A stretch of DNA of 64,000 nucleotides, taken from the NCBI RefSeq assembly GCF_014529935.1, contig NZ_JACVFC010000001.1:62001-126000 (forward strand), written 5' to 3'. The position numbers and the translations under genes were made by a program. Shown here one piece after another: positions 54,697-63,222 of the stretch. A model generated the notes under the pieces. The model was not told where the DNA came from and did not search any database. It saw nothing but the letters and a program-made list of their open reading frames with translations. Every line of letters starts with the position of its first letter. The first letter of the stretch is position 1. Source of the stretch: Chitinophaga qingshengii. GTDB taxonomy: Bacteria; Bacteroidota; Bacteroidia; Chitinophagales; Chitinophagaceae.

Positions 54697-54970
54697 CTTA
54701 TAATAAAACGTTTGTGTTAGTCCTTTGCCTTCTTGTCAGCTCCGAGGCGGTGCCCCGGAGCTTTTAACATTCATGTCAGGAGGTTGTGCTCGTCCCTGAT
54801 CAGATTTTAAAAGCGGTTGATAAAATCCTGCCTGAATACTCATTCTTTTCTTCAGGTCTTTCTTCTACATACATCGACGTGCTATGGTTTCAATCGTCTC
54901 TAAATCCTGAGATTTAAAAATAGTAGCGAGGTTAGAGAACCCCGCTTTTCGTTAAACGGAAACCATGCTT
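54662..54970 (-). ncRNA. Candidate structured RNA (orientation not settled)
   Basis: This gene-free segment can form many stems: GAAACCAT (54959-54966) with ATGGTTTC (54884-54891), enclosing hairpins TAAATC-CTGA-GATTTA (54900-54915) and GCGAGGTTAGAGAACCCCGC (54925-54944); a strong hairpin AGCTCCG ... CGGAGCT (54739-54762); and TCAGG / CCTGA at 54776-54800. It ends on the minus strand in a 10-bp stem AGGGCCGACC / GGTCAGCCCT (54673-54696) followed by TTTGTTTTT, a strong terminator with no ORF ending close by. It resembles neither tmRNA, 6S nor SRP RNA as far as I can see. It could also be a long 3' UTR of the next minus-strand gene. Confidence 0.4.
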
Positions 54971-55025
54971 ATGAGAAAAATATCTAATAGCGGGAAGCCA
55001 TTAAATACTCTTCCGGCTATAAATA

Positions 55026-55556
55026 TTAGACTTTTTTTTGAATATTCATATTCAACTTTTGTGCTACGGCGGTATTATTTCCGAGCACCTGAACGATCAA
55101 AAACTGTCCGGATCCTTTATCATAAAGGGTTTTAACGGCTTTTGCCCTTACGCCAAGGCTTCTGGCCATGGCCGGAATATTTTCCGGATTACCGCAAATA
55201 ACAATGGTTTTGCCCTTGTTCTTCTTTACAATGCAGTCCAATACGCACTCGCGGGTCTCCGAATCCCGGGTTACCCAATAGTAAACCGGATGTAATTGCC
55301 GGAGCTCCGACAGGGGTCCAACCGTTTGAACAGCTTTGTTCTGATAAATCGTGTAAATGGCGGCCACATCAATATGCCGGAGCGCTTCCGTAAACATCCG
55401 GGCCTGGTCCTGCCCTTCTGTACTCAGACCAGCAGACGGTGTTGCCTCTTCTTCCGCAGCATTGACAAAAATAACAGTCGTCACTTTTTCCGGGCCGGTA
55501 GCAAAAGCCGGGATAGCAGCAGCCAGCAGGGTGGCTAAAATAGCAGTTTTCAGCAT
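55026..55556 (-). CDS. Histidine-phosphatase-like secreted protein without catalytic histidines
   Basis: From ATG 55556 the protein has 176 residues with a signal peptide MLKTAILATLLAAAIPAFA. A longer frame from 55592 would hide it. The fold is that of SixA/phosphoglycerate-mutase-like proteins: TTVIFVNAAEEE, LSTEGQDQARMFTEAL, AIYTIYQNKAVQTVGPL and IVICGNPENIPAMARSLG. The catalytic RHG is replaced by VNAA and the second active-site histidine (GHxxx) by Asn in GNPEN. It is therefore probably a non-enzymatic periplasmic relative, perhaps a binding protein. Confidence 0.7.
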   Translation of the reverse strand: MLKTAILATLLAAAIPAFATGPEKVTTVIFVNAAEEEATPSAGLSTEGQDQARMFTEALRHIDVAAIYTIYQNKAVQTVGPLSELRQLHPVYYWVTRDSETRECVLDCIVKKNKGKTIVICGNPENIPAMARSLGVRAKAVKTLYDKGSGQFLIVQVLGNNTAVAQKLNMNIQKKV

Positions 55557-55880
55557 GACAATAGTTTTTAAAGGATGAGGAATACAAAACAAAACGGCAC
55601 GGGAATTTTTTCCCGGAATGGGGCGCCTGTTGAGGAAGAGAACGTTATGAGGAAAAAAAGGAACCGGCGTAAAGGTAGGTTTTCCCGCTCATATTACGGC
55701 AGCATTGTGATAGGTGGATAACAGGGCTGTTCAACCATCAAAACCAGATAAGAATGGTTGCCGGTATCATTTTCTCCAGTTAACCACCAAATAGCGCGTT
55801 TATCATTAAAATTCAGGTGTTATAACCCTTTTTCTCTACCTTTATTCTCATCATGATATTTTAATTTTTAATTATAGAAC

Positions 55881-57575
55881 ATGAAATTGTTTAGTCGAGA
55901 GGTTGCAGTCTTGGCATGTGTTGCATTGACGGCTGCTTTTACAACAAAATCCAGTGCCCAGAGTAGAACCCCGGTGCCTAAAAACTGGCAGTTGCTGAGC
56001 TACGAGACCGACAGTGTTTACGGCACGAATACCGAAAAAGCCTATAAGGAAATCCTGAAAGGGAAAAAAAGCACCCCGGTCATTGTAGCTGTGATTGATT
56101 CGGGTATAGATACCCTCCATGAAGACCTGAAAGGTATCCTGTGGACCAATCCCGGCGAAATACCCGGAAACGGCAAAGACGACGATGGGAATGGCTATAT
56201 AGACGATATTCACGGCTGGAACTTCCTGGGCGCCAAAGACGGCAGCAGCCTGAAGGAAGACTCCGATGAAGCTACCCGCGAATATTACCGTTTCAAAAAC
56301 AAATACGGCAATCCGGACTCCACCCTGGACAAGGGCGCCAAAGAATACGCCACCTGGGAAGCCCTGAAACAAAAGATCGAAAAACCCAGCTCCCAGACCA
56401 AGCTGCAGTATAAAACAATGGCCAAATTACAGGAGAACGTTAACAAATGCGAAAACATCCTGAAAACATACCTGGGTAAAGATGACTTTACCGTTGGTCA
56501 GCTCGACAGTATCCAAACCACTAACCAGGACGTGCTGCTGGCTCGTAATTTCATGACCCGCCTGCTGAAAAGCACCGGCGATGAACCCACATCCTTCAGT
56601 GAGTTTAAAATGGAATTTGATGGCTACATGGGTGAACTGAAGAGAAAGGCTGAAAGCACAGAAGTACCGCCTAACCAGAACCGCGAGCGTATCGTAGGTG
56701 ATAAATGGGACGATATTACGGATACCAAATACGGCAACAACGACGTGATGGGTAAATTCGGTTTCCATGGTACCCACGTTAGCGGCATCATTGGCGCTAT
56801 CCGTAACAACGGACTGGGCATCGACGGCGTAGCCGATAATATACGTATCATGGCTGTTAAAGCAGTACCGGACGGTGATGAAAGAGATAAGGACGTTGCC
56901 CTGGCTATCCGTTATGCGGTAGACAATGGTGCGCAGATCATCAACATGAGCTTCGGCAAACCTTATTCCCCTCATAAAGAATGGGTGGACGAAGCGGTAA
57001 AATACGCTCAGAAAAAAGGCGTACTGCTGGTGCATGCAGCCGGTAATGACGGCGCCAACAACGACTCCGTTCCCAATTACCCGAACCCTGATTTTGCAGA
57101 CGGCAGTCCCCGCGCTGATAACTATATCACCGTTGGCGCCAGCAGTCATGGTTTGGCTCCGGATAAAGTAGCCAGCTTCTCCAACTACGGTAAAAAGAAT
57201 GTAGACCTTTTTGCGCCTGGTGTGCAAATTTATTCTACCATTCCCGGTGGTAATAAATACGGCAGCGCCAGCGGTACCAGTATGGCAGCACCGGTAGTAG
57301 CCGGCGTTGCAGCGCTTGTACTCTCCTACTACCCTGACCTGAGCGCCCGCCAGCTGAAATATATCCTGGAAAAAAGCGCTACGCCGCTCCCCGATGGTAC
57401 CAAAGAGGTAAATAAACCGGGTACGCAGGATGAAAAAATAGACTTCGCTGACCTCTCTGTCAGCGGTGGTATGGTTAACTCTTATGAGGCCTTAAAACTG
57501 GCTGCTACCATCAAAGGTGAGAACGTGAAGAAAAAGCAGCATAAAGCTAAAATGAAGGCGGTAAAGAAAAACTAG
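55881..57575 (+). CDS. Secreted S8 (subtilisin-like) serine peptidase
   Basis: The 564-residue protein has a signal peptide (to about residue 26, SSAQ) and a subtilase domain with Asp73 (VIDSGID), His299 (GFHGTHVSG) and Ser467 (SGTSMAAPVVAG). The 225 residues between Asp and His are far more than in subtilisin and contain a charged helical insertion (about 130-260). No T9SS sorting domain follows; the C-terminus is lysine-rich (KKKQHKAKMKAVKKN). It should act in the periplasm or outside. The stop codon is followed immediately by a long palindrome. Confidence 0.92.
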   Translation: MKLFSREVAVLACVALTAAFTTKSSAQSRTPVPKNWQLLSYETDSVYGTNTEKAYKEILKGKKSTPVIVAVIDSGIDTLHEDLKGILWTNPGEIPGNGKDDDGNGYIDDIHGWNFLGAKDGSSLKEDSDEATREYYRFKNKYGNPDSTLDKGAKEYATWEALKQKIEKPSSQTKLQYKTMAKLQENVNKCENILKTYLGKDDFTVGQLDSIQTTNQDVLLARNFMTRLLKSTGDEPTSFSEFKMEFDGYMGELKRKAESTEVPPNQNRERIVGDKWDDITDTKYGNNDVMGKFGFHGTHVSGIIGAIRNNGLGIDGVADNIRIMAVKAVPDGDERDKDVALAIRYAVDNGAQIINMSFGKPYSPHKEWVDEAVKYAQKKGVLLVHAAGNDGANNDSVPNYPNPDFADGSPRADNYITVGASSHGLAPDKVASFSNYGKKNVDLFAPGVQIYSTIPGGNKYGSASGTSMAAPVVAGVAALVLSYYPDLSARQLKYILEKSATPLPDGTKEVNKPGTQDEKIDFADLSVSGGMVNSYEALKLAATIKGENVKKKQHKAKMKAVKKN

Positions 57576-57732
57576 TCACGCAAAGGCGCAAAGCAGCAAA
57601 GAGCGCAAAGACGATATAAGCGAATATAAGAAAGCAAAGGAGCGAAGACCCAATACGGATCTTCGCTCCTTTGCTTTCTTATTAAACTTAAAAAAAACTT
57701 TGCGCTCTTTGCTGCTTTGCGCCTTTGCGTGA
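57576..57732. repeat. 157-bp nested palindrome filling a convergent gene gap
   Basis: The outer arms 57576-57610 and 57698-57732 are perfect reverse complements over 35 bases. An inner pair, 57628-57648 and 57660-57680, is perfect over 21 bases. The arms consist of CGCAAAG / GCAAAG words. The element begins at the base after the subtilase stop and ends one base before the stop codon of the convergent DUF4870 gene. It shares its words with the palindrome at 50447-50546. It should act as a two-way terminator. Confidence 0.88.
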
Positions 57733-57733
57733 A

Positions 57734-58150
57734 TTACTTCACCAGGCGCAGCGAAATCGGGTACCGGTAAGTGGTGCCTTCGTTGGCTTTCACCGCAGCG
57801 ATAATACTGAAGATCACATTCACGATCCACAGAACACCATGGAGTTTGCCCCAGCCCCAGCCACCGTGGAAATAGTAGCCTCCACCGCCGGACAATACCC
57901 AGCTTCCAAAGGACCAAAGCCCTTCGAAAATACCGCCCAACAGGGAAATCAGTACCCCAATCAGGCTGATGGTAATCTGGAAGTTGATGGCTTCCTTACC
58001 CTGGTCATCCACAAAACGGGACTCATTGCGCTTGATCAGCCACAATATCAATACAAGGATGATATTACCGGCAGGCTGGAATATCGCAGCCCCTACGATG
58101 CCGCCCAGGTGAATAAAAGTGCCCCAGTTACGTTCGTCTCTTAACGTCAT
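57734..58150 (-). CDS. DUF4870 domain membrane protein
   Basis: The 138-residue protein begins MTLRDERNWGTFIHLGGIVGAAIF and has three to four hydrophobic helices; SRFVDDQGKEAINFQITISL is the conserved core of DUF4870 (related to Tic20-like proteins). It should sit in the inner membrane; its role is unknown. The C-terminus YRYPISLRLVK ends at the palindrome. It is convergent with the subtilase gene and is followed upstream by the RNase P RNA gene on the same strand. Confidence 0.85.
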   Translation of the reverse strand: MTLRDERNWGTFIHLGGIVGAAIFQPAGNIILVLILWLIKRNESRFVDDQGKEAINFQITISLIGVLISLLGGIFEGLWSFGSWVLSGGGGYYFHGGWGWGKLHGVLWIVNVIFSIIAAVKANEGTTYRYPISLRLVK

Positions 58151-58220
58151 ATAAAACAGGATTAATAAGGGTGAGAAGATAGGAGGTTTTATTGTAATAT
58201 CAAAGCAGGGAAAAAGAAAA

Positions 58221-58585
58221 ACTACAAACCTATAAGCCGGATTCTGTCTCCTGGCAAGCCAGGAGTGCTATCATTTATCTGCGGTGACGCTCGCGCGCCC
58301 CCTGTATCTGCCTACCCTCGGACATCGGACGAGCAGCCCTCAAGCATCCGTATACATGGCATTTCAGCACACAAGGTTTACCCGCACAAACAGTTACCTG
58401 CCTGCACCGTGGGCTCTTACCCCACATTTTCACCCTTACCCCGCCGAAGCCGGGCGGTCATTTTCTGTGGCACTCTCTGTCTCCGGTAAACCGGAGCCCA
58501 CCCGTTAGGTGGTGTGTTGCTCTGCGCTGTCCGGACTTTCCTTCCCTTCAGACAAGCCAAAGGAACGATAGCACGGTTTGTAGTT
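58221..58585 (-). ncRNA. rnpB: RNase P RNA, bacterial type A
   Basis: On the minus strand the conserved 5' core GAAGGAAAGTCCGGAC is followed by CAGCGCAGAGC, later the hairpin CCGCCCGGCTTCGGCGG, and near the 3' end GACAGAATCCGGCTTATAGG, the universally conserved element. The P1 stem is CTACAAACC (58583-58575) with GGTTTGTAG (58230-58222), which fixes the ends within a few bases. A TTTTTCTTTTT run follows the 3' end. Length is about 365 bases. It trims the 5' ends of tRNA precursors with the RnpA protein. Confidence 0.95.
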
Positions 58586-58591
58586 GGAGCG

Positions 58592-58599
58592 CAAAGGTA
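58592..58599 (-). promoter_or_regulatory. rnpB -7 promoter box
   Basis: TACCTTTG on the minus strand matches TAnnTTTG. The distance to the first base of stem P1 is about 8, so transcription would start right at the mature 5' end. The -33 element is poor (TTTCG). Confidence 0.55.
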
Positions 58600-58604
58600 C
58601 ACGT

Positions 58605-58640
58605 AAAAACATTAATAGGCGAAATATTTCGCCTATTAAT
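58605..58640 (-). terminator. 30-bp perfect palindrome, terminator of the Smr gene
   Basis: ATTAATAGGCGAA and TTCGCCTATTAAT (58611-58640 with the central ATAT) form a perfect palindrome. On the minus strand it is followed by GTTTTT. It is 39 bp after the Smr gene stop and lies just upstream of the rnpB promoter, insulating the two. Confidence 0.8.
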
Positions 58641-58678
58641 GCCGCTTTTCAGCGAAAATTTTCATTTAAAAAACAGGC

Positions 58679-59734
58679 TTACCTAAAAGTTATTTCCGTT
58701 GCACCGTAGCCATATTTCGCATGGTACTGGTTGACAAAGTTCGCCACTTCCGGCGTCTGGCGGAGAATCTGATGGATCTCGTCTTTCAGCTTCCCTTTAC
58801 CGATTCCGTGGATCACCACCATATTATGCTGATGATGACTGATAGCCAGGTCCAGGTAACGTTGAAAAGCATTGAGCTGTACGGCCAGGATAGCGATGTT
58901 GCTCATTCCTTTCCAGTTTTTCTCCAATGCCTCGATATGCAGGTCCACCTCCTGCTTAGGTTCCAGCGAGGTTTCCGGCTGCAGCTGTATTTTGCTCAGC
59001 AGGCTGGCAAAATTACCGGAACCGATACTGGCTACGGGTTTGGCTTTCTTCTGGTTGACAGGTTCTGCCGGCGCCGGTGGTTCCGGTTCTTTCTCCGGGA
59101 ACTGATCAAACAGTGTATAGGTCAGCGTAGCTTCCGCTTTGGAGCGCAGCTCTTCCAGCTGGGTAAACATCTGTTTAGGTTTGATTTTCCAGGTCTTTTT
59201 CACAGACGCGGCCAGCTTGGGCTGTGGCTCTTTCAGGAAAAAGGTGAACTCAAACCGTGGATTATCGTTCAGCGATTCAAAGATCAGATCGGCCAGGTAA
59301 AAGTGGTTATACGGCTGTATTTCGTTTTTGATTTCCAGGTCCATCTGGTTGTTGAGCCAGATCTGGAAATAAAAACGCATGGCATACGGTGTATCATTGA
59401 ATAAGTGAAACTTCATCAGCTTCACGGTTTCATCGTATCCGTCAAATTGATATACCGGCAGTACAGACAGGAACATGCCCTTGTCTGTTTTAAATACCTC
59501 GTATTTTTTTCTGTCTACTTTGATCTCATCCCCCGGAATCTGTCTGGGTTTCTCTTTCACCAGTTTCTGTTGGGTAAAACGATGGAAATAGGGAAAATCT
59601 ATCTGATCCAGGTATACCGGGAAAGTAGTGCCTTTCACATCAATCATCACCATATTGTCATTGACAATGTCTACCACTGTGCCTTCTTCCTTTGAGCTCA
59701 ACAGCAATATCTTGTCTCCTGTTTGATATTTCAT
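58679..59734 (-). CDS. Smr domain protein (DUF2027 family)
   Basis: From ATG 59734 the protein has 351 residues: MKYQTGDKILLLSSKEEGTVVDI, an SH3-like N-terminal strand region, a central DUF2027 beta domain, a proline/glutamate-rich linker (EKEPEPPAPAEP) and a C-terminal Smr domain with VDLHIEAL and VVIHGIGKGKLKDEIHQIL. A frame from 59854 would add 40 poorly conserved residues. The Smr domain can nick nucleic acid; here the DxH motif is LH rather than LHG, and HGIGKG is kept. Its biological role in Bacteroidota is not established. Confidence 0.87.
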   Translation of the reverse strand: MKYQTGDKILLLSSKEEGTVVDIVNDNMVMIDVKGTTFPVYLDQIDFPYFHRFTQQKLVKEKPRQIPGDEIKVDRKKYEVFKTDKGMFLSVLPVYQFDGYDETVKLMKFHLFNDTPYAMRFYFQIWLNNQMDLEIKNEIQPYNHFYLADLIFESLNDNPRFEFTFFLKEPQPKLAASVKKTWKIKPKQMFTQLEELRSKAEATLTYTLFDQFPEKEPEPPAPAEPVNQKKAKPVASIGSGNFASLLSKIQLQPETSLEPKQEVDLHIEALEKNWKGMSNIAILAVQLNAFQRYLDLAISHHQHNMVVIHGIGKGKLKDEIHQILRQTPEVANFVNQYHAKYGYGATEITFR

Positions 59735-59881
59735 AATTGCATTCTTCTGGGCACAAAAATAGAATTTTGCCGGGGAAAAGCGAGGAAGAGATAGAAGATT
59801 TGCTTTTTGGGGGAAACCGTACCTTACCTGCGCCATTAAAATGGTGGTACTCACAGGTACGCCTATATTAAAACAGCCGGC

Positions 59882-60349
59882 TTAAAAATCGATGTAGGTA
59901 TGATTACGCTTCCTTTCCGGATGTCTGCGCATAAACTCGTCTACCGAGAGACGTCCGCTGCCTGTGATGGCAAAAACGATCAGCAGCACCAGCACCAGGG
60001 CCGACAAGCCCAGCACCGGGTACACCTGGAACAATGCTGTCCGTGAATGCATGAACAGCAGCGCTCCTAACAGTACCGGGATGTTGACGATCGCACTGAA
60101 CCGTGTTTCCAGGCCCATAGCGATGAACAGTCCGCCTACGATATGCACAAAAACGATGTAGTGCCCAATGAAAAAGGCAACCGTAACGAGTGCAGGCTTC
60201 GTATTGATCAGGGTGTCCAGTGCGTCCCTGTTCATGATAAACAGCACACCTACCGCCATGAGAAAGAGGCCCAGCAACATACGTACTACGCTCAACCATA
60301 CCGGGTGATGATGATCACCCCATCGTACAACTTTTTGCAGCGTGTCCAT
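59882..60349 (-). CDS. DoxX family membrane protein
   Basis: The 155-residue protein has four hydrophobic helices: WLSVVRMLLGLFLMAVGVLF, TVAFFIGHYIVFVHIVGGLFIAMG, FSAIVNIPVLLGALLFM, and LSALVLVLLIVFAI. The pattern of a charged arginine in helix 1 and a His/Gly-rich helix 2 fits DoxX. Members are linked to membrane redox reactions, but the function here is unknown. It lies between the Smr gene and the amino acid permease gene on the same strand, with gaps of 147 and 56 bp. Confidence 0.83.
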   Translation of the reverse strand: MDTLQKVVRWGDHHHPVWLSVVRMLLGLFLMAVGVLFIMNRDALDTLINTKPALVTVAFFIGHYIVFVHIVGGLFIAMGLETRFSAIVNIPVLLGALLFMHSRTALFQVYPVLGLSALVLVLLIVFAITGSGRLSVDEFMRRHPERKRNHTYIDF

Positions 60350-60405
60350 AAAATAAGATTTTAAAGAACCGCTTATAAGTTACGAAAAATAAGCCGGATT
60401 TAGTG

Positions 60406-62031
60406 TTAACGGAGCTTACTGTTGCGGTAGCTGTACAGGAAATAAATGCTTAACCCTATCACCAGCCAGATGCCGAAAACGATCCAGTTTTTCAGCGCGA
60501 TCTCGGTCATCAGGTAAAAACAGCTCAGCAAGCCCAATACCGGGATCAGCGATAGTTTCCGTACGAAGGAAAACCAGGTGAGCAACACCGTTACAATAAC
60601 AAAGAGAAAGAAGGGAATATTGTGTTTCCATACTTCCCAGCCACCATCGAAAGACAAGCGGCGGCCGATCTCGCCTTTAAAAAGTATAACCATTCCTATC
60701 ACCAGCACAGGTATAATATACCGGCTGTTGATATAAGGCAAACGGAAACGTTTTTCAGCGGTTTTCTCCTGTGGAGGCAGCATCAGCACACCGCCACATA
60801 CGAGAATAAAGGCGAACAGGGTTCCGATGCTGGTCAGATCGGTTACGATGGTGAGATTGAGAAACAATGCCGGCACCCCTACGATAATACCGGTAATAAT
60901 CGTCGCAAAAGACGGTGTTTTAAACCGTGGATGGATTTTAGCAAACTTCCTTGGCAACAGGCCATCGCGGCTCATACTCATCCAGATGCGGGGCTGACCG
61001 ATCTGGAATACCAGCAGTACGCTGGTCGTAGCCACCACGGCACTGATCGAGATTATATAACTAATAGAAGGCAGGTTCACCTGGTCAAATACAAAAGCCA
61101 GGGGATCATCTACCTTCAGCTTATAAAACGGTACCATACCCGTCAATACAAAGGATATGGCCACATATAATACGGTACAGATAATCAGGGAATAAATCAT
61201 GCCCCGGGGCAGGTCACGCTGCGGATTGGCGCATTCCTCCGCCGTAGTACTTACCGCATCAAAACCAATGTAGGCGAAAAACACGGCAGACACGCCTTTC
61301 AGCACACCGGAGAAACCGTTGGGCATAAACGGGTCCCAGTTGGCCGGATTCACGTAAAAGAAGCCCAATGCAATCACAAACAGGATCACCAGGATCTTCA
61401 GTCCCACCATCAGGTTGGCGCTGCGTTTACTTTCACGGATACCTACAAAAGCCAGGTAAGTCACCAGCACCACAATGATAAAAGCCGGCAGGTTAACGAT
61501 GAACGGGATGCCAAAAATATGCGGCGCCCCTTCTATGGTAGCCTGAGAGGCACTATCGTAATTACTGGCCAGCCAATCCGGCAACGACATGCCAAATCCA
61601 CGTAAAAGATTATTAAAGTAACCGCTCCACGAAATGGCAACGGCGATATTACCGATAGCATATTCCAGGATCAGCGCCCAGCCAATCACCCAGGCTGCCA
61701 GTTCACCGAAAGTAACGTAAGAATAAGTATACGCGCTGCCGGATACAGGCACGCGGGAAGCAAACTCCGCGTAACAAAGTGCAGAAAATCCGCAGGTGAT
61801 AGCAGTGATCACAAACAACAACGATACACCCGGACCACCGTGATAAGAAGCCTCCCCGATCGTAGAAAAGATACCCGCACCAATCACAGCGGCAATGCCC
61901 ATGGCTGTCAGGTCTTTTACCTTCAGCACTTTATGCATGCCTCCTCCTGTTTCAAGACTATCAGTCATTCCTTCATTGGCATCTTTTAAAATAGAGGTCA
62001 GGGACTTCTTTCGAAACAGCGAGTTAGACAT
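60406..62031 (-). CDS. APC family amino acid permease
   Basis: The 541-residue protein has 12 or more membrane helices and the APC start KDLTAMGIAAVIGAGIFSTIGEA, in which GIAAVIGAGIF is the unwound helix 1 that contacts the substrate's amino and carboxyl groups. YIGFDAVSTTAEECANPQRDLPRG is typical of the cationic amino acid transporter (CAT/YfnA) branch. It imports an amino acid with protons; the specificity is not known. It may take up lysine for the catabolic operon at 50900, but no link is visible beyond distance. The AT-rich upstream region has no exact promoter box. Confidence 0.9.
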   Translation of the reverse strand: MSNSLFRKKSLTSILKDANEGMTDSLETGGGMHKVLKVKDLTAMGIAAVIGAGIFSTIGEASYHGGPGVSLLFVITAITCGFSALCYAEFASRVPVSGSAYTYSYVTFGELAAWVIGWALILEYAIGNIAVAISWSGYFNNLLRGFGMSLPDWLASNYDSASQATIEGAPHIFGIPFIVNLPAFIIVVLVTYLAFVGIRESKRSANLMVGLKILVILFVIALGFFYVNPANWDPFMPNGFSGVLKGVSAVFFAYIGFDAVSTTAEECANPQRDLPRGMIYSLIICTVLYVAISFVLTGMVPFYKLKVDDPLAFVFDQVNLPSISYIISISAVVATTSVLLVFQIGQPRIWMSMSRDGLLPRKFAKIHPRFKTPSFATIITGIIVGVPALFLNLTIVTDLTSIGTLFAFILVCGGVLMLPPQEKTAEKRFRLPYINSRYIIPVLVIGMVILFKGEIGRRLSFDGGWEVWKHNIPFFLFVIVTVLLTWFSFVRKLSLIPVLGLLSCFYLMTEIALKNWIVFGIWLVIGLSIYFLYSYRNSKLR

Positions 62032-62206
62032 TGGCTTCGGAATTACGTTTTAGTGTAAGGTAGTCGTTAAAATAAAAAATCTTTCCCAGTACCGGCGGCC
62101 GGGAAAATGAATATAGGATTATTATATTACAAAATAATCAATTATTCATTTTTGTTCCCTCCGGTCCTGAGAAAGACGCGAATATAATGCGATTTTACAA
62201 ATAAAG

Positions 62207-63178
62207 TTACTGCTGGCGGTTTAACAGGAAGTCAGCCAGCTCCATCAGCGGCTTTTTACGGGCCGATAACACGGCAATATCTTCCAGACGGGCAAAGGCC
62301 TGTTGCTGGAAACGTTCCTTCTCTTTCTCTGCCCACGCATCCGCTTTACAACTATGGAAAATATCCAGCACACGGGCTATTTTATCGTCCGGGTTGGTGG
62401 CCAGCAACGTTTTGAGTTCTGCTTTCTGTGCAGCATTGCAAAGCTCAAAAGCTTTCAACAGCAGGAATGTTTTTTTATTGACCAGGATGTCTCCGCCTTG
62501 TTGTTTACCGAATTTATCCGGGTCGCCGAAAGCATCCAGGAAATCGTCCTGAATCTGGAAAGCGATCCCGATATTTTTACCAAAGGCGTACATATGTTCC
62601 TGGTTGCCGTCGCTGCCGCCGCCGATGATAGCGCCCAGCTGAAGGCTGGCAGCCAGCAACACGGAGGTTTTGAGACCAATCATATGCACGTAATCGTCGT
62701 ATTGTACCTGCTCGGGGTCCATCTGTTCAAAGTCCATGTCTATCTGCTGACCTTCACAAACTTCCCTGGCTGCTTTGTTGAACACGTTGATGATACGCTG
62801 TTTGTATTTGGACTGTACCTTGTTCAGCATATCATACACGTTGATCAGCATCACATCGCCGGCCAGGATAGCGGCAGGTTCGCCGTAAATCATATGTACC
62901 GTCTGATGTCCGCGCCGGATGGGCGCTTTGTCCATGATATCGTCATGGATGAGGGTAAAGTTATGGAACAATTCTACCGCGTTGCCCACCTGAAAGGCAT
63001 CCGGATGCAGGTCGTCAAACAGTTCGTTTCCCATCAGGCACAGCACCGGGCGGATACGTTTACCGCCGATCTGCAGAATATGGGACGCTGCATTATACAA
63101 ACGTTTAGGTTCTTCCGGAAAATGCCATTGATCAAACTGCTGGCTGAACTGCGCTATTAACTCTTTAAATGAATGCAT
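62207..63178 (-). CDS. Polyprenyl synthetase family protein
   Basis: The 323-residue trans-isoprenyl diphosphate synthase has the first aspartate-rich motif in LIHDDIMDKAPIRRG and the second in QIQDDFLDAFGDP, with KRIRPVLCLMGNELF before them. It makes a linear prenyl diphosphate (geranylgeranyl or longer) for quinones or other lipids. The residues before the first motif (HNFTLIHDD) suggest a short- to mid-chain product. It is separated by 44 bp from the lysine/alanine-rich gene on the same strand. Confidence 0.92.
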   Translation of the reverse strand: MHSFKELIAQFSQQFDQWHFPEEPKRLYNAASHILQIGGKRIRPVLCLMGNELFDDLHPDAFQVGNAVELFHNFTLIHDDIMDKAPIRRGHQTVHMIYGEPAAILAGDVMLINVYDMLNKVQSKYKQRIINVFNKAAREVCEGQQIDMDFEQMDPEQVQYDDYVHMIGLKTSVLLAASLQLGAIIGGGSDGNQEHMYAFGKNIGIAFQIQDDFLDAFGDPDKFGKQQGGDILVNKKTFLLLKAFELCNAAQKAELKTLLATNPDDKIARVLDIFHSCKADAWAEKEKERFQQQAFARLEDIAVLSARKKPLMELADFLLNRQQ

Positions 63179-63222
63179 CTCAAATAGACGGTGGTTTGTT
63201 ATTTGGTTATTTTTTTATTTGT

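Noticed and set aside
54889-54917. GTTTCAATC-like word resembling a Bacteroidota CRISPR repeat
   Set aside because: It occurs once only; no spaced copies and no cas genes are in the window.
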